From assembly GCA_023053575.1 (NCBI GenBank), contig JAKZAP010000022.1:18042489-18106488 (forward strand): a stretch of 64,000 bases of DNA, written 5' to 3'. Below are positions 1 to 10,999 of the stretch, piece by piece (positions within the stretch are counted from its first letter, which is position 1; every line of letters begins with the position of its first letter). Both the position numbers and the translations under genes were made by a program. The stretch is from Branchinecta lynchi. Lineage: Eukaryota > Arthropoda > Branchiopoda > Anostraca > Branchinectidae. The notes beneath the pieces are model-generated. The model was not told the origin of the DNA. It searched no databases and saw only the letters and a program-made list of their open reading frames with translations.

Positions 1-505
1 GTTTCCCTAATTTTAGACCCCTCCCCCACCTCTAAATATAAGGCTAGAGAACCCATCTTCGAACTGGACCTTTACTTTGACCCAAAGAGTCCTCACGCAA
101 AGTTTGATCAAAATACCTCCCTCGAGAGTTATTGTGCTAACAGACGGACAGACGGGCAACTTTAAAGAAGTTGCAAGTTTGCAAGTTGAAGGAGGAGGAT
201 TTGACCACTTCCTCTTAGTGTGCCAAGAGCTTTCGCATTTTAGAGTAACATTTGTTGGGGGTAGGTTGGTATCGCTTCCCCGTATCCTGAAATCTACGAA
301 CCCCGAATGTATCGTAGATGTTTATAAATATGTAACTAAAGGATGTAGTCTCAGGAACGAAAGTTTAGCTTAGTTTACATAGCAAAGTATTTCTAGAGGT
401 GTAACAGTTTATTTTTGAAGTGAATTTTGGCTCAGTAAACAAGCGTTATTATTATTATTATTATTATTTATCCCTCCGCTTACGTTTTGGGATCCCAAAA
501 ATAAA
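1..505 (-). repeat. GGGATCCC-terminus element, minus orientation, interrupted
   Basis: Bases 1-166 match the outer part of the GGGATCCC family, which is better preserved at 19296-20475 and 58005-58760. Shared stretches are the 'cctctaaatata' region and the 'cgagagttat..gacagacggacaga' region. The match stops near 166 and resumes at 471-505 with the family terminus (cttacgttttgggatcccaaaa). About 300 bp ending in a (TTA)n run therefore looks like an insertion. The left side runs off the window. Confidence 0.7.
167..470 (+). mobile_element. Probable short retroelement insertion with (TTA)n tail
   Basis: This block splits the GGGATCCC element and ends in a TTA microsatellite at 446-470, the layout expected of a 5'-truncated non-LTR insertion with a short-repeat 3' tail. 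No protein homology is visible. The open frame at 77-373 spans the junction and is probably fortuitous. Confidence 0.4.
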
Positions 506-1671
506 AAAATCTTTTAGCATAGTCAACTTCGGTGTATTGAAATCCAAGAGACAAAAATAAGCTGGCTTTTCCACGGAGATGGAGTATGATACTACCCTCC
601 ATTTAAGGTAATGTAAAGGTTCCAATAGGATAGGCTCAAATCGAATCATTCCCAAGCCACACCGGAAAATTAAATGGCATAAAAAGTGGAGATACAAACT
701 GAGGAGCTCCCCTACCATGAAGGTTACCATGCGTTACTTTGACACGAACATACCCACAAAACAAGAAGCGTAATAGGGAATAGTAATTGCAATAAAACAT
801 CATCACTAATTCGCCTGAGCTGGTTGAAAATTTGGCTAACTATCCTAAATTTACCCGGTTACGGTACAGCGACAGACATAATTTGGACTGCAAAAATAAA
901 GAATGGCCAAAGTTCTAACGAAATAGCGGTCTCAGACTCTTATTCCTTTAACTCTTACTTCGCGGGTGGTCGGTATGTATTCATTACGTATCAAACAAAT
1001 GTACAAAATTACAACATCAGATTTTTCATTTTTCACAATTAGCAAAGGATCGTCCTTTCATGCAATCCCAATAAAGATAAATTTTTTTCAATACAAATAA
1101 TTGATTATTTGTAAGTTATCTGAATATTTGGTCGAAGCAAAAAGATGTTTAGTACTTCACGGCAAATGCTAAGATACTTTAACAGGTAAAACTATAGTTA
1201 AGCTATAGCTTCGGCTTAATTGTGTGCGAGAGCAACACTTTGGTTTTGTTTTGCTTTAATTTTAACCGAATGGCAATTCTTTTTTTGTTTTTCTTTACAC
1301 TAACGTTTCGATAGCTTACCCCCCACATAAGCCTAAATTCGCCACAGTTTATCACGTGGAATTTTGAACTAACCTACCAAAGTAAAGCCGCCACCGAAAA
1401 AAACCAAGTGGTGCGATATATCTGCCATCTAATGACGAAGGATCACGAAATTTCTATGGTCCGAGTACGACCTAGACTAATGCAGCGTTTACAAGTATAG
1501 GAAAACTTGAACAGAATACGGTCTTGGCAACAAGATTATGTTCACACACAGAACGGAAAAAAATAATTCTTCAAACGAGATAATCTGACAAAATTAAATT
1601 CACCAGCAAACAAAATTTTTTTTGATGGCATATGGGATCGAGTAAAACCAGGAAGGGAAGGGAACGCGAGA

Positions 1672-2112
1672 AGAGCAGGAAGGCATACTAAAACCAGGAA
1701 GGGTATACTAAAACGAGGAAGGGCATCCTAAAACCAGGAAGGCTGCTGCCAGAATTCGCCGCACCGTTCCCTCCCTCTATTTATTATTATTTGAGGGGTC
1801 GGCATCTTTTGAAATTCAAAGTTCACCATCTCTTCCTCGTTTTAGTATCCTGTCATGGGTAGGCATTAAGTTCAGTGAGGGGTCGGCAACTATAAAAAAT
1901 GTAATTCACCTTTTCATTTCTCGTTCTGACGGTAGGCGACTAACCAGGAAGGGCGTACTTCCCTTCCTCAGGATAGTGAAACAAGGAAGGGATGGTGAAC
2001 TTTGAATTTGAAAAGTTGCCACCCCTCAAGAATACTAAATAGAGGAAGGGAACGGTGCTGCGAATCCTGGCGACAGCCTTCCTCGTTTTAGATGCCCTTC
2101 CTCGTTTTAGTA
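1672..2112. mobile_element. Foldback element with ~170-bp inverted arms
   Basis: The left arm (about 1675-1850) and right arm (about 1945-2112) are diverged reverse complements. Both carry 'actaaaacgaggaagggcat', a segment like 'ccgttccctcc..ctattta' and a segment like 'aaattcaaagttcacc'. A spacer of about 90 bp separates them. The outer ends are short tandem copies of an AAAACSAGGAAGGGCATMCT unit. Frames across it are arm artefacts. The superfamily is unknown. Confidence 0.75.
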
Positions 2113-2256
2113 TGCCCAGGCCCGTATCCAGGAATTTATTTCGGCGGGGGAGGGGGGGTTGCCTTTCGGGGGGGGGGTTGCCTGCGGGTCGCACAAAAAA
2201 AAATAGATCAGAGGGAAAGGCCTATAAAAATGAGTATTTTTGTATGTTTCGGGGGG
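2113..2256 (+). mobile_element. hAT-like MITE, CAGGCCCGTA family
   Basis: It starts with CAGGCCCGTATCCAGG and shares its interior (agatcagagggaaa, and 'tgtttcgg' near the right end) with the reverse complement of the MITE at 7366-7510. The right end fades into a G run at 2249-2259 and a CATCACTG minisatellite, so no right TIR or TSD is visible. It abuts the foldback element. Confidence 0.6.
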
Positions 2257-2261
2257 GGGGG

Positions 2262-2335
2262 TCAACACATCACTGCATCAACACATCACTGCATCAACAA
2301 ATCACACATCACTGGAAATCACTGCATCAGCATAC
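2262..2335. repeat. Short minisatellite (CATCACTGCATCAACA)n
   Basis: About four imperfect copies of a 15-17 bp CATCACTGCATCAACA unit follow the MITE directly. Confidence 0.7.
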
Positions 2336-3748
2336 TAAATACTATAAGCAATTTCAGACTTCCTTCTGGATTGGCAAGCTATATTTTCACAGTGGGACAT
2401 TTCCTGAAGCGACCTCTCTAGGTCACCTACATTCGCACATCAACATCATAAGAAATCCTTGACAAAATGACAAATCCCAGCAATATCACTGTTAAGGTTT
2501 TAGCCCATATTGCTATGAGTATGAAATGTGGCTTTGTGACTCCATGTGATCTTAACCTTTAGCCTTAGCAATTCGTTAATACAGAAAGTTAATCTACCAC
2601 ACTGTGATGATGTAATTACAAGAGTAGTGGGAGCTCGGTTTGGCCACACTTTGCCTGTGTGCGAAGTTAATTGGTTCAATGGTAGGCTTATTATTCGATT
2701 TCAAAGAAAAAATAATCGACACTTCTCCACGACTATTATGTGTATAACCTACTGCAATTTTTTTTTTTTTTTTTACTTCAAAATAGTAAGTATTAAATTA
2801 AATCGCCATTAATCCTGCTGAAATTTTATTCCAAATATTACTATAGCTTTGAAAAAGATGGAATCAAGTTCCATTCGTCAATTTTTCTTGAAACTAATTT
2901 TCGTCTTAAGACGAATGTACCAAATTCAAAACGTCAGAAACTCATAAAACAAAAAATATGATCTATTAAGACCCGTATGCCAAGTTGGCTAAGCTTACTG
3001 CACACGTTGTCCAGTAAGCCACTTTAGTCTGTCAACTTTAGTTAAACTGGTTATGAACGGTAAAACTCATGTTAGAGTCTGTTTATTCTCTTTTACAGTA
3101 GTCTAGATCGTTAAAATGTGTGTTATTTCTTTCAATTCTTTTTTTTTTACGTCATACACTTTTGTACGATGGGTTATAGATGCATACATTCATCCATACG
3201 ATATCTAAATGCGGTTTATTTCCATCGTTACATGGAAGTTTTCGTAATTACTGATGTAAAATCATTAAACAGAAACGAATTACCAGTAACTACTATACTA
3301 AATCAGTTTCACCCTACCAAGCTTCAGAAGAAACTACTTATGGTTACAACTTTTAAAGCAGCAAAGGATACTATGTTTCCAGCTTTAACATAAAAGAAAG
3401 TTTTGCCAAACTACAAATAAATAGCAAAAATATAGATTTTCTGTCTGGTCGGCAGCGTCGTATTCGGAATCGAGTAAAACATGAATGTAAAATTGAACAG
3501 CTGCCAATCCATTGTGGTTCATATTTGCCAAGATGCCAGGTATTACATTTCAATTGCCGCGTAACTGACCCAACGTCCTCCCTTCAATTTTCTCAATTAT
3601 TCACCCAAGATAGAATTTCCACGCGTGGCGTAATCATTCGTCTCAGAAAATCACTTATCACAAGTTACCATCTGCCTCCAAGTCCCTCGATCCCTGAATT
3701 TGTATTGTCCCAAGTCACATGACTGAATGGGGGGTGGAGGGGACTTAC

Positions 3749-3930
3749 CGACGGGTAGGACGTAACAAAGGGCGTCGGGAGTGTAACGGACGCCTAGATT
3801 GGAGCGTCGGGTGCACCCCTTGTCGCGTGGCTGCAGCTGCCTTTGAGATACTACATCTGCCGCGTACTGTGAGGGGATGTTATTGATTCGGACTGTTTCC
3901 GTTGGAAATCTGGTTTGTTTTCTAGTGGAA
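3749..3930 (-). CDS. Candidate internal exon, unknown protein
   Basis: This GC-richer block stands out from its AT-rich surroundings. On the minus strand it is open throughout. It is preceded by a pyrimidine-rich stretch ending CTGTCAG, with exon start at 3930. It is followed by a consensus donor G|GTAAGT, with the exon ending at 3749. An alternative acceptor would start it at 3909. The peptide includes the segments ETVRINNIPSQYAADV and RYTPDALCYVLPV. I do not recognise a family. No partner exon was found, so this rests on composition and splice signals only. Confidence 0.3.
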
Positions 3931-4083
3931 CTGACAGATAGGAACATTTGTTGCGGTCTCGAATTTAAGGGTTAAGCGAAGGGCTTAACAAGTCATTTCC
4001 AGAGAATCGGACAACTAAATTAACAGACCTCCAACAATAGACGCGCTAAATTTTGAGTCTGTAAATAAATATACTGAGTTTAT

Positions 4084-5060
4084 TTTGGGATCCAGAAACG
4101 TAAGTGACGGAATACCTATGACTTCGTAAAGTTGTTCGTCCGTCCGTCTGTCTGTCTGTTAGGATAATAACTCCCGAAGGGATTGAGATATTTTGTTCAA
4201 ACATGGTTTGAGGATTTTTTGGGTCAAAGTACAGGTCAAGTTCGAAGATATGTCCCATAGCTGTATATTTAGGGGTGGGGTTCAAATTAAGGGAAACAAA
4301 TGTTTTTAAAAGCCAATAAGATAGTCAATTTAGGGGTAAGGAAACATGCTGAATCCAAATATGAAGTTTGTTTTCTCGCCGGGTAATTAGTTGACCTGGA
4401 ATCCGGCTAATGCTGGAAATGTGAAAAGAAAACGTTTAATCTGAAGTTGATTAGAGGTTCGATTTAGGGGCAAGGAGACATGATGAATCAGAATATGCAA
4501 ATTCTTTTCTCACCGGACTAGGAGTTCGCCAGAGACTGGGCATAACGAGAAAATTTGTAAAAAAGTAAAAGTATTATTTGAGTTTGATTAGATGTTCGAT
4601 TTACGGAAAGAAGACATGCTGAATCCGTATACGATAATCATTGTCTCTCCGGACGTACAGTCTGCCCGGAATCCGACTGAAACCGGAAAGTTTGTTAAAA
4701 TTAAAATTTGTATCTGAAGTTTCAGGGGTTCGATGTAGGGGTAAGGAGACATGTTGAATTCATTTTAGAGATTATTTTTTTTTGCCAGACACGTAGTTCG
4801 CCCGGAATCCGGCCGAAACCGGAAATTTGGCACAAGTAAAGCAGGAAGTTTTGATCATTTTCATCAAAGTAGATACGACGTAGGCTACAGAGGTAAACAC
4901 ATGCTGAATTCATATCTGACTTGGTCTTCTCAGATTATTAAAACTGGCTTTTATCGTTTTATAAATTTGAATAGTAAAAATGTATAAGGATTCTGGCGAA
5001 GACCGGATATCTACAAGATCCAATCGTCTGGATAAAATATTACATTTTTGGGATCCCATC
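4084..5060 (+). mobile_element. GGGATCCC-terminus element with internal tandem array
   Basis: The left end is GGGATCCAGAAACGTAAGTG and the right end TTACATTTTTGGGATCCCAT. These are degraded inverted copies of one terminus. The interior has the family's GTCCGTCTGTC region, then about four copies of a unit of roughly 135 bp containing 'cccggaatccggc..aaaccggaaa' and 'ttcgatttaggggtaag'. There is no coding capacity, so it is probably non-autonomous. Confidence 0.75.
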
Positions 5061-5061
5061 A

Positions 5062-5492
5062 AAACCTTTGACCAGGCGCTTAAAACTCTCTGGCTTGAAC
5101 CGTTAAAGAAAAGACGCCTAAATTTCACAACTGATTTTGGTAAGAGAATTTTGCAATCAAACAGATTCCGCCACCTCCTTCCCGAACAACTCCCTGAACC
5201 GACTTACGCAACGAGACACTCAAATTTTCTCAAGCCGTTTCCAGCATCAAGTACCGCACGTCGGCTCCACTCATTCTACCAGCTTGTTACTAAATATTTT
5301 AATAACCAATAATTTTCACGTTTGTTGTTATTTGTGCCTGTTTTCTGTAGTTTGTCTCAAGTTTTGTTGTTGATGGTATATTGCTTAGATGTGTTAGTTA
5401 TTAATGTGTATTTATTTATTTTCTTTTTCTTGCCTATTATTTAGCTTTTGCTATTGTGGCAATTTTTCCATTAAACCTAAACCTAAACCTTC
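5062..5492 (+). mobile_element. LINE 3' end: ORF2 C-terminus plus (AAACCT)n tail
   Basis: The frame ending at 5312 reads KKRRLNFTTDFGKRIL, then RFRHLLPEQLPEPTYATRHS, then ARRLHSFYQLVTKYFNNQ, stop. This matches the layout of the LINE C-terminus at 46673-47041 (ERRLNLLLRFCHQILNS; SSERYLNSLDPYFTKHL). The non-coding 3' part ends in three AAACCT units at 5474-5491, a tail type seen in several LINE clades. The fragment lies directly against the GGGATCCC element, whose terminus is fused in frame. It is dead and 5'-truncated. Confidence 0.7.
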
Positions 5493-6794
5493 GGCACGGG
5501 CATTTTGTCGGAGCAAAAGCAAAACAGTAATACCACATGTTAGAGCCCAGGATGGACGTGAATACAGATTAGTATAGTAGAATATAAAACATTTTCTTAT
5601 CAATATTGTTATTATTTCATAAACTGAAGGCCAGCTAGGGCCACTCGTAAAAACAAGTGCATCAAAAGACAAACAAAAATAGCAGATAAATACCAAGACC
5701 GGCCCCAGAAATATGGATATATCTGCCAACTGATAATTATGTTTTTGAAATTTATTAACTGTGTGTAGAACAGATGATTTGTAAAGCAGATCTTTGCATA
5801 TCATGAATCCCTGGATATCATCGGCCGTAAGTAGCTTACGAACTATCGCCCCATACTTCATATAGTGGATTCATGGTCGTTAGAATTGCGGCCACAATCA
5901 GGATTCTTTTGTCTTAAAAGTGGCCGTTAATGGTAAATTGTTTGTTTGATTTATATGCTTTTTTGATGAAATTAAATGTCTGATGCCTAATACTGAATTT
6001 CAAAGATGCTAAAGTTTCCTCGTATGTAGCCAAGACGCATGTTTACCAGTTCAAGTCTCCGACAGTTAACCAGCCACGTAAACACAGTGTATCAAAATAA
6101 GAAACATCTAACCGTAGATACTCGGAATAGAGTTTCATCCCCTCGATTGGTACAACTGTAACAATTGGGGCGATAAACAACAATAACCACCCAAGACAGA
6201 AAAAAAATAGTTTGGCATACACCTGAAATAGGAATGTTTTGTGTTTTATCCCATCGAGCGAGATGATTTCACGAGCACGGTGGCTAAGTGTCAGCTAGAA
6301 AAATACACAATTAAGCTCAACTTTGATGATCAAGTCAAAGGAAGTTTTGTTGGGTCTCTTCCATACCAGTACATTTCAAACTGTAAAATATAAATCTGGT
6401 TAGAAAAGAAATCTGATTATTTCCCATGGATGAATTGAGAACTTTACATCAGCTAAGAGCCGAGTATTTCAGTTTCTTTTGGCAAAAAGCATGTGATTAA
6501 AGTAACTTAGTGCGATTTTTATTTCTTTTGAAATATTTTTTTTCTTCAGTACTGCAAAATGCCGGATGCCGTTGCCTGGCGGAGAATGGGTTCAGATTCG
6601 ACAACAAAGAGCAAAAGAATAAAGAAAATAACGGTTTGTGGCTACAATTTGTTCTTTATTGTACTTAATTACTGATTCCGCTCACTACCATGCATGGATA
6701 TTTACTAGGTCAGATTTTTCATCACATTCTTTGGCAGTGTACAAAGTTAAGCGGCGTTCAATTAAACATAAATCTACTACAGACTGAGTAATAC

Positions 6795-7015
6795 TCTATA
6801 TGAATAAACACGCCAATGATCCTCAGGAAGAAGGAGTAAGCGTGTCCATACGAATCAAACTCAACAACTCAAATCCTGTGTCAATCAATCACCGCGATCC
6901 TTGGGCGCAGCTTTGACACCACTTCTGCCTTTCTTTCGCTAGCTACTCGGAGAGGCCGAAGATTTTGCATCGGCAAGGTGAGATAGTCATCAAGAGTATT
7001 AAGAGTAGTAAATCA
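6795..7015 (-). repeat. Interspersed repeat family D, minus copy
   Basis: Diverged relative of the plus-strand copies at 24842-25400 and 44960-45205. Shared landmarks include the segments for 'actcttgatgacta', 'gatgcaaaatc', 'gatcgcg' and the 'caggat..gagtt' region. The function and class are unknown. Confidence 0.6.
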
Positions 7016-7365
7016 GTCAGGTTTTGTATGGTGCTTACCTACTATATAAGCCCTAACAGTATGTCCTCGGGTAGGTAGGAGTGAAAGTGCACTTTTGGAA
7101 GTAAACAAATCAGCAAATATGAGTTTTCATCGACCGCGATAGCCCACTTTTTTACTTCCGAAACCACATACCAAAACAATGAAGAACAGAAACTTGGGAA
7201 CAATCAAGAATTCATTAACATGAACACGCGTTGCCTTGAGCTGCATTACAAACTGTCCGTCGGTAGCCTACGTCGGCGAGAAACCATGATTGTAATTTAT
7301 TAAGACATACTAATCGAAGGGTTTAGTTTTGCACCCGCACAAATATCATATCGGGCAGTAGGACA

Positions 7366-7510
7366 CAAGGCCGTATCCAGGGGTGGGGTGGGGCCGAAAC
7401 ATACGAATATAATCATTTTCATAGGCTTTTCCCTCTGATCTGTGTATTTTTGGTACTTTTGTGTCCGACACGCAGGCAACCCCCCCCCCCCCCTCCTGTT
7501 TACGGGCCTG
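7366..7510 (-). mobile_element. Complete hAT-like MITE, 145 bp
   Basis: TIRs: CAAGGCCGTATCCAGG on the left and, reading inward from the right, CAGGCCCGTAAACAGG. The element is flanked by an 8-bp TSD with one mismatch, GTAGGACA (7358-7365) and GTAGGACG (7511-7518). An 8-bp TSD with CA-starting TIRs is typical of hAT. Related copies are at 2113 and 26528. Confidence 0.8.
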
Positions 7511-8053
7511 GTAGGACGGCTTGGGAGACATTCGCTATCCATAAAAAAAAAATCAGTGTTTAATTTTTTTTTTACAAACATCATATCGGTGTCAGTATGA
7601 CGGCTCGGAAGACTTTCACTATATATAAAAACAAATTTAGTGTTTAATTTTGTTTTGTTAACTGTATGAAAACAGAGATTAAAGGAGTCACTCAAAATTA
7701 AGTTGCAAGAACTCACTTCAGCTTTTCTATCTGAAATAACATATCAAATTCTTCCCTGAGATGACTTAATGTTTATACTGCAGTTTTGTGAATGGTAAAG
7801 AATTTTGTTAACTTTTTGTTAAGGGTAAAAAAAACAAAATAGCGAACATTGTAGCCCATCATAACAATACGCAGCCCGGTGGAGTATAAGGGAAAAAGAG
7901 AAAAAGGAATATCAAAGATAGCACCCATCAAACCTTACGCTCAAAATCATAATAATTATTATACTAATTAAAAACGTGCTTAATGTAAAGGAGAGAGCCA
8001 TTCTAAATAGCGGTGGGAAAACAGTATACTCAACCTCAACGACTTTGAATGGT

Positions 8054-9360
8054 TTTTATGGCACTTGCTCAAGTGCCATATAGCGATCGTAATTTCTGTT
8101 GGTCTGTCTGTCTGTCATTCTGTCGTTCTGTCGGTCTGTCCAGGTTTTGCTCGTTTGGTCACTTCCACACAAGCTAGGACGATGTAACTTCGCATTCATA
8201 TCAGGGACCCGACCAGATCAACTTACAAATAATTTCTTCCCCAATCCGACTTCCCCCGGATCCGGGGGTCCGGAAACGATAAAACAAAAGGTGAGCAAAA
8301 GGTGGCAAAAAGATCGCTGCCCAAATGCGGAATCGATCCACGGACCTCTGTGTCGCGAGTCCTGTGCTCTACCACGGGGCCAAGACTTGATGTATGAAAA
8401 AACCGAGCGCGGGAGTAGATACGGTTTAAAGATTAAAGTAAGACCAAGTGGTCACAACGAAAGAGGTTAAACTAAACAAATCTCGTGAAACACTTCCAAA
8501 TAAGCTAGGACAATGAAACTTGGCAGGAATATCAGGGAACCGACCAGATTAACTTGGAAATAATCACTTTCCAGATCCGATCATAGTGGGGGGAGTGGAG
8601 GGTTGGAAAATCCGGAAACTTAACATGCATAATTCTGGAAAGGGTAATCGGACATGCGTGAAACTTGACATGGACAAGTGTTTCGGCTATTCAGTTGCAA
8701 ATCCGGACCAGATTAGACACCTGTGGGGGGGGGGGGCTGGAGAGGGGCACAGGAAATCTCATGAAACGCTTCCACATAAGCTAGGACAATAAAACTTGGA
8801 AGGCAAATGAGGGAACCGACCAGGTTAACTTGGAAATAATCACATATTAGGTACTTTCCTAGGTAGACTTGGAAATGTTCCTTTCCGACACGGTGATGTT
8901 GGGGGAGTGGAGGGATGGGCAATCCAGCATCTAGTGACATGCATAGCTTTAGAACGGGTGATCGGACGTGAATGAAACTTGAGAAGTGTCAGGAACAAGT
9001 GCCTCAGATGATCAATTTCAAGTTCGGAACGAATCCAATAACTGGGGGGGGGGACTGGAGGGGGGTGCAAGAAATCTCGTGAAACGCTTAGAGTCGAGAG
9101 ATCGGTATGAATGAAACTTGGCAGGCATGTTAGGGACAGGCATGTCAGATTGGCTTACAAATAGTTCCTGCCCCGATCCGATCATCTTTGTGGGGGAAAT
9201 ATTTATCAGTGAGTGGAAAACCATTTCAGATTTAATAGATCAAGTCAATTTTCTGATGAAATGAATATCGGGAGAGAGATGCGGCCTTGACAACTGCAAA
9301 CCGTATCTGACAAACATGCTAACTGTTCTTACAAGTGCCATATGAGCTTTCAGCACTTGT
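8054..9360 (+). repeat. CAAGTGCCAT-family repeat element
   Basis: The left end holds ATGGCACTTG (8058-8067) and its reverse complement CAAGTGCCAT (8070-8079), then ATAGCGATCG and a TCTG/TCTGTC run. CAAGTGCCAT recurs at 9332-9341. The body repeats a phrase of the form 'aagctaggacaatgaaacttggcagg..atcaggga', then 'gatccgat..gtggggg', then 'aacgggtgatcgga', several times with divergence. It is non-coding. Eight stretches of this family occur in the window. Confidence 0.75.
8321..8391 (-). repeat. tRNA-like segment (possible SINE head)
   Basis: On the minus strand an A-box-like TGGCCCCGTGG (8372-8382) is followed 33 bases downstream by a B-box-like GGATCGATTCC (8329-8339). The anticodon arm pairs poorly, so this is not a functional tRNA. 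It may be an inserted SINE head or a tRNA pseudogene inside the CAAGTGCCAT element. Confidence 0.4.
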
Positions 9361-9976
9361 TATTTTACACCTACCGCGATCAAGTATTTCAAAGCCCTTC
9401 GGTCTTCTCCAATTTGCGGATCCTCAGTTGGGTTCAGAATGGGCTCAAAATAGATTTGCAAACTGCAAAGGAATTTCACAATACAGGAAAGAGAGTACCA
9501 ACACTGCTTCATTCCCTTTAACTGATTATAGAGTGTAACGGTTATTTCGTTGATATAGTACTATAGCTTCCCTCGAACAGGTATGTAACGTATATCTTCC
9601 ATGTTCCAAAGTTATATATATCATGACAGTCAACTTTGTGGCGGTTGATACGATATCATATCAGCCTCCAGAGAGGCAGAAGTTTAAAGAACCAAATGAA
9701 AGACATTACTTTCAGAAAAAAAAACAAAAAACAAAAAAGGTTCAAAAAGTATAAGAAAAGTTGCTTTCCTAGCCAACCAACCTGGGTTACACCTAGTTAC
9801 AATCATATTCCCAATGAAAATGCAACTTGTCGACTGAAACAACATCACTTGCAATTTACTGCAAATTTTGTTCCTCTGCTCTCCAAAAGGCAGCTATTTT
9901 TAGCAATTACAACAGTTTTTTTCTTGATTTTGCTAAAACAATCCATTAATAAAACTTCCAGCGTTGCCACTTTTTG

Positions 9977-10430
9977 TATCCCAAAACGTAAATGGAGGGC
10001 TATCTGTGTACTGATTGACTTCGTAAAAGTTGACCGTCTTTGTGTCTGTCCGTACGACTGTCAGTACGATAACTCTCGAAGAGAATAAGATATGTTGATG
10101 AAACTTGGCGTGATGGCTCTGTAGGCCAAGGGAGAGGTCCGGTTCGTAGATCGACTCTGTAGCTCAACATTTAGGGGTGGGGGTTCAAATCAAGGGGCGA
10201 ACAATTTTTTTAAACAGACAATAAGATAGTCGATTCAGGGTTTAGAAAGCAAGCTGAACACGAATATGAAAACTATTTTCTCGCCAGACAAGTAGTTGTC
10301 CCGGAATCCGGCCAAAACCGGAAAGTTTGTTAAAAGTCAAAGGTTTATTTAAAGTTGATTAGATGTTCGATTGAGGGGTAAGAAAACATGCTGAATACTT
10401 ATACGAAAATAATTTTCTCGTCGCACAAGC
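9977..10430 (+). mobile_element. GGGATCCC-family element, 3'-truncated
   Basis: It starts at a degraded terminus (gtatcccaaaacgtaaatgg), continues through the CGATAACTCTCGAAG and 'atttaggggtggggg' regions and about one and a half internal units, and breaks off near 10430. Confidence 0.7.
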
Positions 10431-10606
10431 GAGTAGAATTATGCGTTTCTTCGACGCTGTGTCGAAGAAACGAACATTCATGACAAATCACAAAATTCTG
10501 CGACTACTGGCAACACTGGGCTTTAATAATTATATCTCTCTAAGAGCCCGCCGCTAGATAGCGTCTGCTTGGCCACAAAGGAAAAGGTGGCGTTGGATAA
10601 GATTAG

Positions 10607-10999
10607 TTGCGTTTTTGCAGATAGCATGGTATCTGATACCACGGTCTAAAGTCGTTTTCGCAGTTATCGTGGTATCTGATACCACGGTCAAAAGCAGTTA
10701 TCGTGATATCTGGCGAGTTATAGTGGTATCTGATATTCAGATACCACGGTCCAACCGTGGTAACTTATCGCGGTATCTGAAAAAGTCATCTCTCACATCA
10801 ATTTTTTTCAAATTGGTGGGAAAAAGTTTGGCACTTAGTGATGTGACTGAATATCAGGTTTTTTTTTTAGGATGACTTCGAAAAGCGCAATTTCGGCAAT
10901 TGTCATTTTTGCAGAGCAACCGTATATCAGATACCACGGTTACTGCAAAAACGACTAATTGCAGATCCAGCTACCGTGGTGGTATCTGCAAAAACGTAA
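10607..10999. mobile_element. MITE with TTRCGTTTTTGCAGATA TIRs
   Basis: The left TIR TTGCGTTTTTGCAGATA (10607-10623) and right TIR TATCTGCAAAAACGTAA (10983-10999) are inverted with one mismatch. The subterminal parts repeat 'ggtatctgataccacggt', itself palindromic, several times in both orientations. No convincing TSD and no coding sequence. Confidence 0.65.

Noticed and set aside
1940..2462. Frames of 84-135 residues around 2.0-2.4 kb
   Set aside because: They span the foldback arm, the MITE and a minisatellite, with no conserved domain.
5474..5491. Interstitial telomere repeat (AAACCT)n
   Set aside because: Only three units, placed exactly at a LINE 3' end. Better explained as the LINE tail.
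8321..8391. Functional tRNA gene
   Set aside because: A and B boxes are recognisable, but the anticodon stem and acceptor stem do not pair, so it was kept only as a SINE or tRNA pseudogene candidate.
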